Shown here piece after piece: positions 35,997 to 43,706 of a stretch of 46,630 nucleotides of DNA. The notes beneath the pieces are model-generated. The model saw only the letters and a list, made by a program, of their open reading frames with translations, was not told the origin of the DNA and searched no databases. Source of the DNA: Micromonospora rosaria. Lineage in GTDB: Bacteria > Actinomycetota > Actinomycetes > Mycobacteriales > Micromonosporaceae. Both the position numbers and the translations under genes were made by a program. The number at the start of each line of letters is the position of its first letter. Within the stretch, counting starts at the first letter, position 1. Location: assembly GCF_001567585.1 (NCBI RefSeq), contig NZ_LRQV01000047.1, positions 1-46,630 of the forward strand, given 5' to 3'.

Positions 35997-36893
35997 ATGC
36001 GCGCGCGATTGAGGCCATGGCACGGCGTGCTGGTGGCGACGACGGTGCCACTGGACGACCGCCTGGCGGTCGACCTCGACCGGTACGCCGAGCACGTCCG
36101 GTGGCTGGCCGCCGAGGGGTGCGACGGGGTGGTCCCGAACGGCTCCCTCGGGGAGTACCAGACCCTCACCGAGACCGAACGCAGCGCGGTGGTCCGCGCC
36201 GCGGTCGACGCCGCCCCGGACGGCTTCACCGTGATGCCCGGCATCGCCGCGTACGGCGCGCGGGAGGCGCGGCGCTGGGCCGAGGACGCCGCCGAGGCCG
36301 GCTGCGCGGCGGTGATGCTGCTGCCGCCGAACGCGTACCGTGCCGACGAGCGGGCCGTGCTGGAGCACTACCGGGAGGTCGCGAAGGTCGGGGTGCCGGT
36401 GGTGGCGTACAACAACCCGATCGACACCAAGGTCGACCTGACCCCGGCCCTGCTCGCCCGCCTGCACGGCGAGGGGCTCATCGTCGGCGTCAAGGAGTTC
36501 ACCGGCGACGTCCGGCGCAGCTACGAGATCGCCGAGGCGGCACCCGGCCTCGACGTGCTCGCCGGCTCCGACGACGTCACGCTGGAGCTGGCCATCGCCG
36601 GGGCGCCGGGCTGGATCGCGGGGTACGTCAACGCGCTGCCGCGCTCCTGCGTGCGGTTGTTCCACGCCTCGGCCGACGGCGACCTGGCCACCGCGCTGCC
36701 GCTGTACCGGGAGCTGCACCCGTTGCTGCGGTGGGACTCCAAGACCGAGTTCGTCCAGGCCATCAAGCTCTCCATGGATATCGTCGGCCGGTACGGCGGG
36801 CCGTGCCGGCCGCCCCGGGTGCCGCTCACCGAGGCGCAGGCACAGGTGGTCCGGGAAGCGACGGAGAAGGCGGTCGCGGCCGGCGGCCGGTGA
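35997..36893 (+). CDS. DHDPS-family pyrroline-4-hydroxy-2-carboxylate deaminase
   Basis: This 298-residue enzyme of the dihydrodipicolinate synthase/N-acetylneuraminate lyase superfamily has Schiff-base Lys166 (IVGVKEFTGD) and Tyr138 (VVAYNNP). The second-shell motif is NGSLGEYQTLT in place of the GTTGE of true DapA proteins. In hydroxyproline clusters this enzyme converts pyrroline-4-hydroxy-2-carboxylate to alpha-ketoglutarate semialdehyde and ammonia, which fits its place between the dehydrogenase and the aldehyde dehydrogenase. The ATG start has AAGGAG 7 bases upstream. It is the first gene of the plus-strand pathway operon. Confidence 0.9.
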   Translation: MRARLRPWHGVLVATTVPLDDRLAVDLDRYAEHVRWLAAEGCDGVVPNGSLGEYQTLTETERSAVVRAAVDAAPDGFTVMPGIAAYGAREARRWAEDAAEAGCAAVMLLPPNAYRADERAVLEHYREVAKVGVPVVAYNNPIDTKVDLTPALLARLHGEGLIVGVKEFTGDVRRSYEIAEAAPGLDVLAGSDDVTLELAIAGAPGWIAGYVNALPRSCVRLFHASADGDLATALPLYRELHPLLRWDSKTEFVQAIKLSMDIVGRYGGPCRPPRVPLTEAQAQVVREATEKAVAAGGR

Positions 36894-36911
36894 CGGAAAG
36901 GGCGGTGGTTC

Positions 36912-37922
36912 GTGCGCAGCAACCGGGTCTTCCACGCGGTCGACTCACACACCGAGGGCATGCCGACCCGGGTGGTCACCGGCGGCGTGGGTGTCGTCCC
37001 CGGCGATTCGATGGCCGCACGCCGTCGGTACTTCATGGAGCACCTCGACCACATCCGCCACCTGCTGATGCGTGAGCCGCGCGGGCACGCCGCGATGAGC
37101 GGCGCGATCCTGCAACCGCCGACCCGGGCGGACGCCGACTGGGGCGTGCTCTTCATCGAGGTGAGCGGGGTCCTGCCGATGTGTGGACACGGCACCATCG
37201 GGGTCGCCACGGTCCTCGTGGAGACCGGCATGGTCACCGTCACCGAGCCGGTGACGGTGATCCGGCTCGACACCCCCGCCGGCCTGGTGGTGGTGGAGGT
37301 GGCGGTGCGTGACGGGCACGCCGAGTCGGTGACGCTGCGCAACGTGCCGGCCTTCGTGCAGGAGCTGGACGCGACGGTGGAGGTGCCCGGCCTGGGCCCG
37401 GTCACCCTCGACCTCGCCTTCGGCGGCAACTTCTACGCCATCCTCGGCCTCGACCAGCTCGGCATCGCCTTCACCCCCGGCGACGCCCGCGTGCGGCAGC
37501 GGATGCTCGACGCCGGGCTGGCCATCATGGACGCGGTGACCGCGCAGCTACGCCCGACGCATCCCGAGGACCCCGGGATCTCCGGCTGCCACCACGTCTA
37601 CCTCGCGGCGCCGGGCTCGGACGCCCGGCACTCCCGGCACGCCATGGCCATCCACCCGGGCTGGTTCGACCGGTCGCCCTGTGGCACCGGGACCTCCGCC
37701 CGAATGGCCCAGCTGCACGCCCGGGGCGAGTTGGCGTTGCACGCCGACTTCGTCAACGAGTCGATCATCGGCAGCCGGTTCGTCGGCCGGCTGCTCGACC
37801 GCACCACCGTCGGCGACCGGCCGGCCGTGGTCCCGGCGGTCACGGGCCGGGCCTGGATCACCGGCACCGCGCAGTACCTCCTCGACCCGACCGATCCGTT
37901 CCCCACCGGTTTCCTGCTCTGA
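36912..37922 (+). CDS. 4-hydroxyproline 2-epimerase (proline racemase family)
   Basis: This 336-residue enzyme interconverts trans-4-hydroxy-L-proline and cis-4-hydroxy-D-proline. Both catalytic cysteines are present: Cys91 in MCGHGT and Cys257 in DRSPCGTGTSARM. Two cysteines mark the epimerase/racemase subgroup, while dehydratases have a Thr at one site. DSHTEG near the N-terminus is a family signature. The GTG start comes 18 bases after the deaminase stop. The neighbours make hydroxyproline a far better substrate guess than proline. Confidence 0.92.
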   Translation: MRSNRVFHAVDSHTEGMPTRVVTGGVGVVPGDSMAARRRYFMEHLDHIRHLLMREPRGHAAMSGAILQPPTRADADWGVLFIEVSGVLPMCGHGTIGVATVLVETGMVTVTEPVTVIRLDTPAGLVVVEVAVRDGHAESVTLRNVPAFVQELDATVEVPGLGPVTLDLAFGGNFYAILGLDQLGIAFTPGDARVRQRMLDAGLAIMDAVTAQLRPTHPEDPGISGCHHVYLAAPGSDARHSRHAMAIHPGWFDRSPCGTGTSARMAQLHARGELALHADFVNESIIGSRFVGRLLDRTTVGDRPAVVPAVTGRAWITGTAQYLLDPTDPFPTGFLL

Positions 37923-37940
37923 CCAGCGCTGGAGTCTCGC

Positions 37941-39320
37941 ATGTCCGTCGTGTTGTCCGTTTCCCCCCAGAGCCCGGACGAGGTCGTCGTGTCGGTCCCG
38001 GCCGCCAGCGCCGCCGACGTCGGGAAGGCCGCCGAGGCCGCCCGGGCGGCGCAACCCGGCTGGGCCGCGGCCCCGCCCGCGCACCGGTCGGCGGCGTTGC
38101 ACGCGGCGGCCGACGCGGTGGCGGCCGACGCGGCCGACCTGGTCGCGTTGACCGTGCGGGAGGTGGGCAAACCGGTCACCGAGGCGCGCGGCGAGGTGGC
38201 CCGGGCGGTGGCCCTGCTGCGGTACTACGCCCAGCAGGTCTACGACCCCACCGGCGCGGTGCACGAGCCGAGCGGCGGCCCGGGGCTGGCGTACACCCGG
38301 CGTCGCCCGCGCGGGGTCGCCGGACTGGTCACCCCGTGGAACTTCCCGCTGGCCATCCCCCTGTGGAAGGCCGCGCCCGCGCTGGCCTTCGGCAACGCCG
38401 TGCTGCTCAAGCCGGCGCCGCAGGCGACGGCGTGCGCGCTGCGGCTGGCCGAGCTGGTCACGCCGCACCTGCCCGAGGGGCTCCTGACGGTGCTGCCCGG
38501 CGACGCCGAGGCGGGCCAGGCGGTCGTCGCGGCGAGCGACGCGGTCTCGTTCACCGGCTCCGCCGCGGTGGGCGCGGTCGTCGGGTCGCGCGCGGTGGCC
38601 CGGGGCGTGCCGGTGCAGTGCGAGATGGGCGGCCAGAACCCGACGGTGGTCCTGCCGGACGCCGACGTCGAGTCCGCCGCCCGGCAGATCGCCTACGCGG
38701 CGTTCGGGTACGCGGGGCAGAAGTGCACCGCCACCAAGCGGATCATCCTGGTCGGCGACCCGACCGGCTTCACCGACGCCCTCGTCGCCGCCGTCACGGC
38801 GCTGGCCTGCGGCGACCCCGCCGCCCCGGACACCACCGTCGGCCCGGTCATCGACGAGGCCGCGCGGGCGCGGGTCCTGGCGGCGGCGGACAGCGGGGTG
38901 GCCGCCGGCGGCCGGCTGCTCACCGGCGGCCGGGCCGCCGACGGGCCGGGCTGGTTCGTCGCCCCCACCGTGCTGACCGACCTGCCGGCGGACCACCTGC
39001 TCCAGCAGGAGGAGGTCTTCGGGCCGATCTGCGCGCTGAGCCGGGTCGACACCCTCGACGCGGCGCTGGACGCCGCGAACGCGGTGCGGTACGGGCTCTC
39101 CGCCGCCGTCTTCACCGCCGACCTGGACGCCGCGCTGCGCTTCGCCGACGGCTCGGCGGCCGGTCAGGTCAAGGTGAACGCCCCGACCGCGGGCGTGGAC
39201 TTCTACCTGCCGTTCGGCGGCGAGCGCGACTCCAGCTTCGGCGGGCGCGAGCAGGGCAAGGCGGCGCAGGACTTCTACACCTCCCTGCGGACCGTGACCG
39301 TCGCGCCCGCCGGCCGGTGA
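37941..39320 (+). CDS. aldehyde dehydrogenase, probable alpha-ketoglutarate semialdehyde dehydrogenase
   Basis: This 459-residue NAD(P)-dependent aldehyde dehydrogenase has catalytic Cys262 (YAGQKCTATKR), general base Glu228 (VQCEMGGQNP), the oxyanion Asn134 in TPWNFPLAIP, and a C-terminal FGGERDSSFGGREQG segment. The CEMGGQNP form is typical of alpha-ketoglutarate semialdehyde dehydrogenases. It would oxidise the deaminase product to 2-oxoglutarate. It is 18 bases after the epimerase and completes the pathway. The start is supported by CTGGAG 6 bases upstream. Confidence 0.92.
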   Translation: MSVVLSVSPQSPDEVVVSVPAASAADVGKAAEAARAAQPGWAAAPPAHRSAALHAAADAVAADAADLVALTVREVGKPVTEARGEVARAVALLRYYAQQVYDPTGAVHEPSGGPGLAYTRRRPRGVAGLVTPWNFPLAIPLWKAAPALAFGNAVLLKPAPQATACALRLAELVTPHLPEGLLTVLPGDAEAGQAVVAASDAVSFTGSAAVGAVVGSRAVARGVPVQCEMGGQNPTVVLPDADVESAARQIAYAAFGYAGQKCTATKRIILVGDPTGFTDALVAAVTALACGDPAAPDTTVGPVIDEAARARVLAAADSGVAAGGRLLTGGRAADGPGWFVAPTVLTDLPADHLLQQEEVFGPICALSRVDTLDAALDAANAVRYGLSAAVFTADLDAALRFADGSAAGQVKVNAPTAGVDFYLPFGGERDSSFGGREQGKAAQDFYTSLRTVTVAPAGR

Positions 39321-39405
39321 CCCCGGATCACGCCGGTGGCCGGCCGGGTGCCGCCCGCCGGGAACGACCGCCCCGCGTAGTATGCCCGGCTAGGGAGGGT
39401 GGGGC

Positions 39406-40089
39406 GTGATGACTGACTCGTTGGAACTGCCGGCGCTGGGGGCGCGACGGAGCGTACGCGGGGAGGTCGCGAACGCGCTCCGGGCGGCGCTCGTGGCCGG
39501 CCAGATGCGCCCCGGCGAGGTCTACTCCGCACCGACCCTCGCCGCCCGGTTCGGCGTCTCCGCCACGCCGGTCCGCGAGGCGATGCTCGACCTGGTGAAG
39601 GAGGGCCTCGTCGAGACGGTACGCAACAAGGGCTTCCGGGTCACCGAGCTGTCCGAGCAGGAGCTCGACAACCTCACCGAGATCCGGCGGCTCCTGGAGG
39701 TGCCCACCACCGTCCAGGTGATCGACGTCATCACCGCCGAGGACCTGGCCCGGCTGCGGCCGATGGCCCAGCGGATCGTCGACGTCGCCGAGGCCAGGGA
39801 CCTGATCGCCTACATCGAGCACGACCGGCAGTTCCACCTGGAGCTGCTCGCCCTGATCGGCAACAGCCACCTGGTCTCGCTGGTCGGCGAGCTGCGGGCG
39901 CGCTCCCGACTGTTCGGGCTCACCCGCCTCGCCGAGGCCGGGGAGCTGATGCCCTCCGCGCGGGAGCACATCGAGATGCTCGACCTCATCGAGGCGGGGG
40001 ACCGGTCCGGCCTGGAACGGCTGATGCGGGCGCACATCGGGCACGTGCGGGGCCGGTGGGCGGGCCGGGCGGAACACCCCGAGCCGTGA
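39406..40089 (+). CDS. GntR-family regulator (FCD/FadR subgroup)
   Basis: This 227-residue protein has an N-terminal winged helix (about 14-80, YSAPTLAARFGVSATPVREAMLDLVKEGLV) and a helical FCD effector domain (about 88-215) with metal-ligand-like residues (DRQFHLELL, REHIEMLDLI). It is the likely regulator of the hydroxyproline genes, sensing an intermediate. Start choices GTG 39406 and ATG 39409 are adjacent, with AGGGAGGG upstream. The stop overlaps the amidohydrolase start as GTGA, so regulator and peptidase are coupled. Confidence 0.9.
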   Translation: MMTDSLELPALGARRSVRGEVANALRAALVAGQMRPGEVYSAPTLAARFGVSATPVREAMLDLVKEGLVETVRNKGFRVTELSEQELDNLTEIRRLLEVPTTVQVIDVITAEDLARLRPMAQRIVDVAEARDLIAYIEHDRQFHLELLALIGNSHLVSLVGELRARSRLFGLTRLAEAGELMPSAREHIEMLDLIEAGDRSGLERLMRAHIGHVRGRWAGRAEHPEP

Positions 40090-41297
40090 GCGCCGCGCTG
40101 ACCGGGCCACCGGAGCTCACCATCGTCAACGCGGTGATCTTCGACGGGGTCTCCGCCACGCTGACCGAGGGTCGGATCGACGTCGTCGACGGGATCGTCA
40201 CGGAGATCGGCGGCGCCGGCCGGCCGGCCGGGCAGGTGCTCGACGCCCGGGGCGGCACCGTCGTCCCCGGTCTCATCGACGCGCACTTCCACGCGTACGG
40301 GACGGAACTCGACCTGCTCGCGCTGGAGGCCACCCCGCTGAGCTACCTCGCCCTGGCCGGCGCGGGACGGCTGGCGGCGGCCCTGCGGCGGGGGTTCACC
40401 ACGGTACGGGACGTCGCCGGTGGTGACCCGGGGCTGGCGAAGGCGATCGCCCGTGGGCTGATCCCGGCCCCGCGCTACCTCTACACCGGAGCCGCCCTGT
40501 CCCAGACCGGCGGGCACGGCGATCCCCGGCCCGGGGACGTCGACCTGTGTGCCTGCGGCGCGTACACGGGCGAGGTGGTGGACGGGGTCGACGCGCTGCG
40601 TCGCGCGGTCCGGGAGCGGTTCCGCCGGGGCGCCCACGCCATCAAGATCATGGCCTCCGGCGGGGTCATCTCCCACTCCGACCCGATCCGGATCCCGCAG
40701 TACTCGCCGGAGGAGATCCGGGCGGTCAGCGACGAGGCCACCCGGCGGGGCAGCTACGTCGCCGCGCACGCGTACTCGCCCGCCGCGATCGCCCACGCCG
40801 TCGGCAACGGGGTACGCACCGTCGAGCACGGCAACCTGCTCGACGCGCCCACCGCGCGGCTCATGGCCGCGCACGACGCCTTCCTGGTGCCCACCCTCGC
40901 GGCGTACGACGCCATGGAGCGCCGGGGTGCGGAGTTCGGGCTGACCCCGGTCGGCCGGGAGAAGAACCGTGAGGTGCTCGACGCCGGCCGGGTGGCCATC
41001 GAGATCGCCCGGGCGGCCGGGGTGCGCATCGGCTTCGGCACCGACCTGATGGGCCCGCTCGAGGACGAGCAGTTGACCGGGCTGCGGTTGCAGGTGGAGG
41101 TCGAGGGGGTGCTCGCCGCGTTGCGCTCCGCCACCTCCGTCAACGCCGAGATCATCGGCCGGCCGGACCTCGGCCGGGTCGCGGTCGGCGCCGTCGCCGA
41201 CCTGGTGGTCCTGGCCGGCGACCCGTTCGAGGACCCGGCGGTGCTCTGGGCCGGGCCCGACCGGCGCACGGTGATCCAGGGCGGTCGCCCGGTCTGA
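40086..41297 (+). CDS. metal-dependent amidohydrolase, candidate Xaa-Pro/Hyp dipeptidase
   Basis: This 403-residue subtype I amidohydrolase has a full binuclear metal set: HxH at 67-69 (IDAHFHAYG), bridging Lys187 (AHAIKIMASGG), His228, His248 (TVEHGN) and Asp320 (GFGTDLMG). There is no signal peptide. The family contains imidazolonepropionase-like enzymes and Xaa-Pro or Xaa-Arg dipeptidases. Linkage to a peptide importer and hydroxyproline catabolism suggests cleavage of imported Xaa-Hyp dipeptides or related cyclic forms. That role is inference; lactam or other amide substrates are alternatives. The GTG start overlaps the GntR stop, and a strong terminator follows. Confidence 0.85.
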   Translation: MSAALTGPPELTIVNAVIFDGVSATLTEGRIDVVDGIVTEIGGAGRPAGQVLDARGGTVVPGLIDAHFHAYGTELDLLALEATPLSYLALAGAGRLAAALRRGFTTVRDVAGGDPGLAKAIARGLIPAPRYLYTGAALSQTGGHGDPRPGDVDLCACGAYTGEVVDGVDALRRAVRERFRRGAHAIKIMASGGVISHSDPIRIPQYSPEEIRAVSDEATRRGSYVAAHAYSPAAIAHAVGNGVRTVEHGNLLDAPTARLMAAHDAFLVPTLAAYDAMERRGAEFGLTPVGREKNREVLDAGRVAIEIARAAGVRIGFGTDLMGPLEDEQLTGLRLQVEVEGVLAALRSATSVNAEIIGRPDLGRVAVGAVADLVVLAGDPFEDPAVLWAGPDRRTVIQGGRPV

Positions 41298-41309
41298 GCG
41301 TCCCAGGAT

Positions 41310-41349
41310 CGGCCCACCGCCCTGGCCGCGCGACCAGGGCGGTGGGCCG
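41310..41349. terminator. bidirectional hairpin terminator
   Basis: A perfect 16-bp stem (CGGCCCACCGCCCTGG and complement) with an 8-base loop sits between convergent genes, 13 bases after the amidohydrolase stop and 5 bases before the metalloprotease stop. Confidence 0.85.
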
Positions 41350-41353
41350 GGTG

Positions 41354-43531
41354 TCAGCGTGCCTGGCAGGTGAGGGCGGGCGGGTTGTTGGTCGCCCCGG
41401 CGGTGGCGAGGAAGCCGAAGCTGGTCGTCGCGCCGGCGGCGAGGGTGCCGTTCCATTCCGCGTTGGTGGCGGTCACGGTCGGGCCGGTGCCGGTGACCGT
41501 GGCACCCCAGTGCTGGGTGAGCGTCTGGCCGTTGGCGAACGTCCAGGTGACGGTCCACCCGGCCACCGGCGCGCTGCCGGCCCGGACGGTGACCTCACCC
41601 TGGAAGCCGCCCTGCCACTGCCCGGTCACCGCGTAGCTGGCCGTGCAGCCGCCCGGGCCCGGGGTCGGCGGCGCGGTGGTCGGCGGCGTGGTGGTCGGCG
41701 GCCCGCTGGTCGGTGGGGCGGTGGTCGGCGGGGTGGTGGGGGTGGGCGTCGGGTTCGGCCCGGTGCCCCCGCTGATCGCCATCTGGGCGTCGGTGAAGGT
41801 CGGGTGGGGCGGGTTGATGTCGGTCTCCCCGGGCCCGCCGTCGCAGCGCCGGTCCGGGTTGAAGATCAGGTACGTGCCGGCGCTGCACGCCGTGGCCGGC
41901 TCGGCGTCGCCGCCGATCACCACGCTCCCGCCGAGGTTGGCGCCGCCCTGCACGAGGGCGTTGTTCCTGACGACCGCGTTGCCGCCGACGGTGGCCCCGC
42001 TGTTGATCCAGGCGAGGTCCTCGACCCGGGCGGTGCCGGTGACGGTGCTGGTGCCGTAGACGGCGGCCCGGGGGCCGACGTAGGCGGTGGCCGCGACGGT
42101 GGCCCGGTTGTCGACCCATCCGCCGCCGTTGCTGTGCCACCGGCCGCCGCCCGGGGCGGCGGGGCGGACGTACCCGGGCTCGAAGCCGGAGGGCACCGCC
42201 CCGGAGAGCCGGAACTGGTACGGGTACCGGTGGTTGCGGGGGTAGCCCTCCAGGAAGGCGTACTTGTGGACGGTGTCGGGGGTGCCGGTGACCACCAGGT
42301 ACACCTCCCGCTCACCGGGCTGGGTCTGGAAGCTCACCTCGGCGTCGCTGGCCACGGTCAGCGGCCCGTACCGGGGGGTGCCGTTGCGGACCGCGACGAA
42401 GCCGAAGGTCCAGCCCGAGCCGGCCGCCGGGTTGACGTGGCCCCGGAACCGCATCCGGATCAGCCCGCCGTCCTGGCTCGGCACCAGCTTGATCTTGTTG
42501 TACCCGTAGTCGGAGGGGGCGAGGGCGTCGGAGATCCGGAAGTGCCCGGCGGCGGCGTTCACCGCCTCGGCGGGTACCCCGTTGTAGGCGGTGATGAAGG
42601 GGTACAGCCGGTTGATGAACGGCATGACGTCGGCCCGGTTGGCGTAGTCCCAGGTCACGTTCCGCTGGGCGTACTCGCCGACCCGGCGGTTGAGCTCGGT
42701 CTGGCTGATCCCGGCGATCCGCCGGTAGGTCTCCAGCGGATGTTCGGTGGTGCGGGCCTCGTTCCAGATCCGGTTGAACATCGCCAGGCCGTCGCGCTCC
42801 TTGATGTACTGCAACAGCATCCAGGCGCCGTAGTGGTGGCGGCTGCTGCTGTACGCCAGGTTCTCGGTGCGGATGAACCGGGTGAGGTCGCCCGCGGCGG
42901 CCCCGGGGTACACCTGCATCGCCATGAACTCGGCGCTGGCCTCCCAGAAGGTGCCCGCCGAGGGATGGGTGAAGCCGTACCCGGAGCGGCCCAGGAAGGT
43001 GTAGTTCTGGAACACGTGGGCCAGTTCGTGGGCCAGCCCCCAGGAGCCGGGCTGGGCCGCCGCCGGCGCGATGTTGATCACCCCGACCCGGCCGTCGGTG
43101 GAGCCGCCGGTCGCCCAGGCGTCCAGCGGCGCGTTCGACCAGGTACGGGTGATGATCACGATGATCTTGTGCTGGGCGAGCAGCCCGGTCTCCGGAGTGA
43201 ACCGCATGTCGTTGACGTAGAAGGAGTAGAGGCGTTCGAGCTGGTCGAGGATGTTCGCGGGGTCGAACCGGTACTCTCCCGGCGCGGTGCGCGGGTCGGT
43301 GCCGGACCGGTCACCCCACAGCAGGATGAAGTTGGCCGACTCCCGGGTGCGTTCCTGCACCCAGGGGACCTCCCCGGTCTGGGTCCAGCGCGCCGGGATC
43401 CACACCGTCTTGGCCGCGGCCGAGGCCGGCGGCAGGTCCGGCAACCCCAGCGGCACCGACACCACCAGCGCGGCGGCGACCGCGAGCAGCAGGCGGGGCC
43501 AGTGGGGGATTCTCCACCGTCGTTTCGTCAT
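41354..43531 (-). CDS. secreted Svx/AvrXca-like (DUF6055) metalloprotease with a CBM2 domain
   Basis: This 725-residue secreted protein has a signal peptide (about 1-39), then a zincin-like domain with HELAH (168-172) and a downstream WEASAE candidate third ligand (about 196-201). After a beta-sandwich region comes a left-handed beta-helix-like stretch of hexapeptide repeats (about 470-560, for example AVVRNNALVQGGANLGGSVV). A Pro/Thr linker (about 595-635) leads to a C-terminal family 2 cellulose-binding module (about 640-725, with the conserved Trp residues). The catalytic part resembles the Svx/AvrXca proteins of plant-pathogenic bacteria. The CBM2 would hold it on plant cell walls. The wall substrate is not known. 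Confidence 0.75.
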   Translation of the reverse strand: MTKRRWRIPHWPRLLLAVAAALVVSVPLGLPDLPPASAAAKTVWIPARWTQTGEVPWVQERTRESANFILLWGDRSGTDPRTAPGEYRFDPANILDQLERLYSFYVNDMRFTPETGLLAQHKIIVIITRTWSNAPLDAWATGGSTDGRVGVINIAPAAAQPGSWGLAHELAHVFQNYTFLGRSGYGFTHPSAGTFWEASAEFMAMQVYPGAAAGDLTRFIRTENLAYSSSRHHYGAWMLLQYIKERDGLAMFNRIWNEARTTEHPLETYRRIAGISQTELNRRVGEYAQRNVTWDYANRADVMPFINRLYPFITAYNGVPAEAVNAAAGHFRISDALAPSDYGYNKIKLVPSQDGGLIRMRFRGHVNPAAGSGWTFGFVAVRNGTPRYGPLTVASDAEVSFQTQPGEREVYLVVTGTPDTVHKYAFLEGYPRNHRYPYQFRLSGAVPSGFEPGYVRPAAPGGGRWHSNGGGWVDNRATVAATAYVGPRAAVYGTSTVTGTARVEDLAWINSGATVGGNAVVRNNALVQGGANLGGSVVIGGDAEPATACSAGTYLIFNPDRRCDGGPGETDINPPHPTFTDAQMAISGGTGPNPTPTPTTPPTTAPPTSGPPTTTPPTTAPPTPGPGGCTASYAVTGQWQGGFQGEVTVRAGSAPVAGWTVTWTFANGQTLTQHWGATVTGTGPTVTATNAEWNGTLAAGATTSFGFLATAGATNNPPALTCQAR

Positions 43532-43662
43532 GGCGTCTCACGTCACCTTCCAGGCGGTCGATCGGGGTCCGAGGGGTGCCGTCGGGGCCGGGAGCGGCGT
43601 CGTCACCGGGCGGGGGTGACCCCTGAGCCGGGCGGCGACCCGCGTCCACGGCGCGGCACCGG

Positions 43663-43694
43663 ACCCGGTCGGGCCGGGACGGACCCGACCGGGT
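43663..43694 (-). terminator. terminator after the CBM2 metalloprotease gene
   Basis: An 11-bp stem (ACCCGGTCGGG and complement) with a 10-base loop lies just after the stop, read on the minus strand. Confidence 0.6.
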
Positions 43695-43706
43695 ACGGGA
43701 GCGGGC

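Noticed and set aside
36912..37922. Plain proline racemase
   Set aside because: Both catalytic cysteines would allow it, but the dehydrogenase, deaminase and aldehyde dehydrogenase around it define the 4-hydroxyproline pathway.
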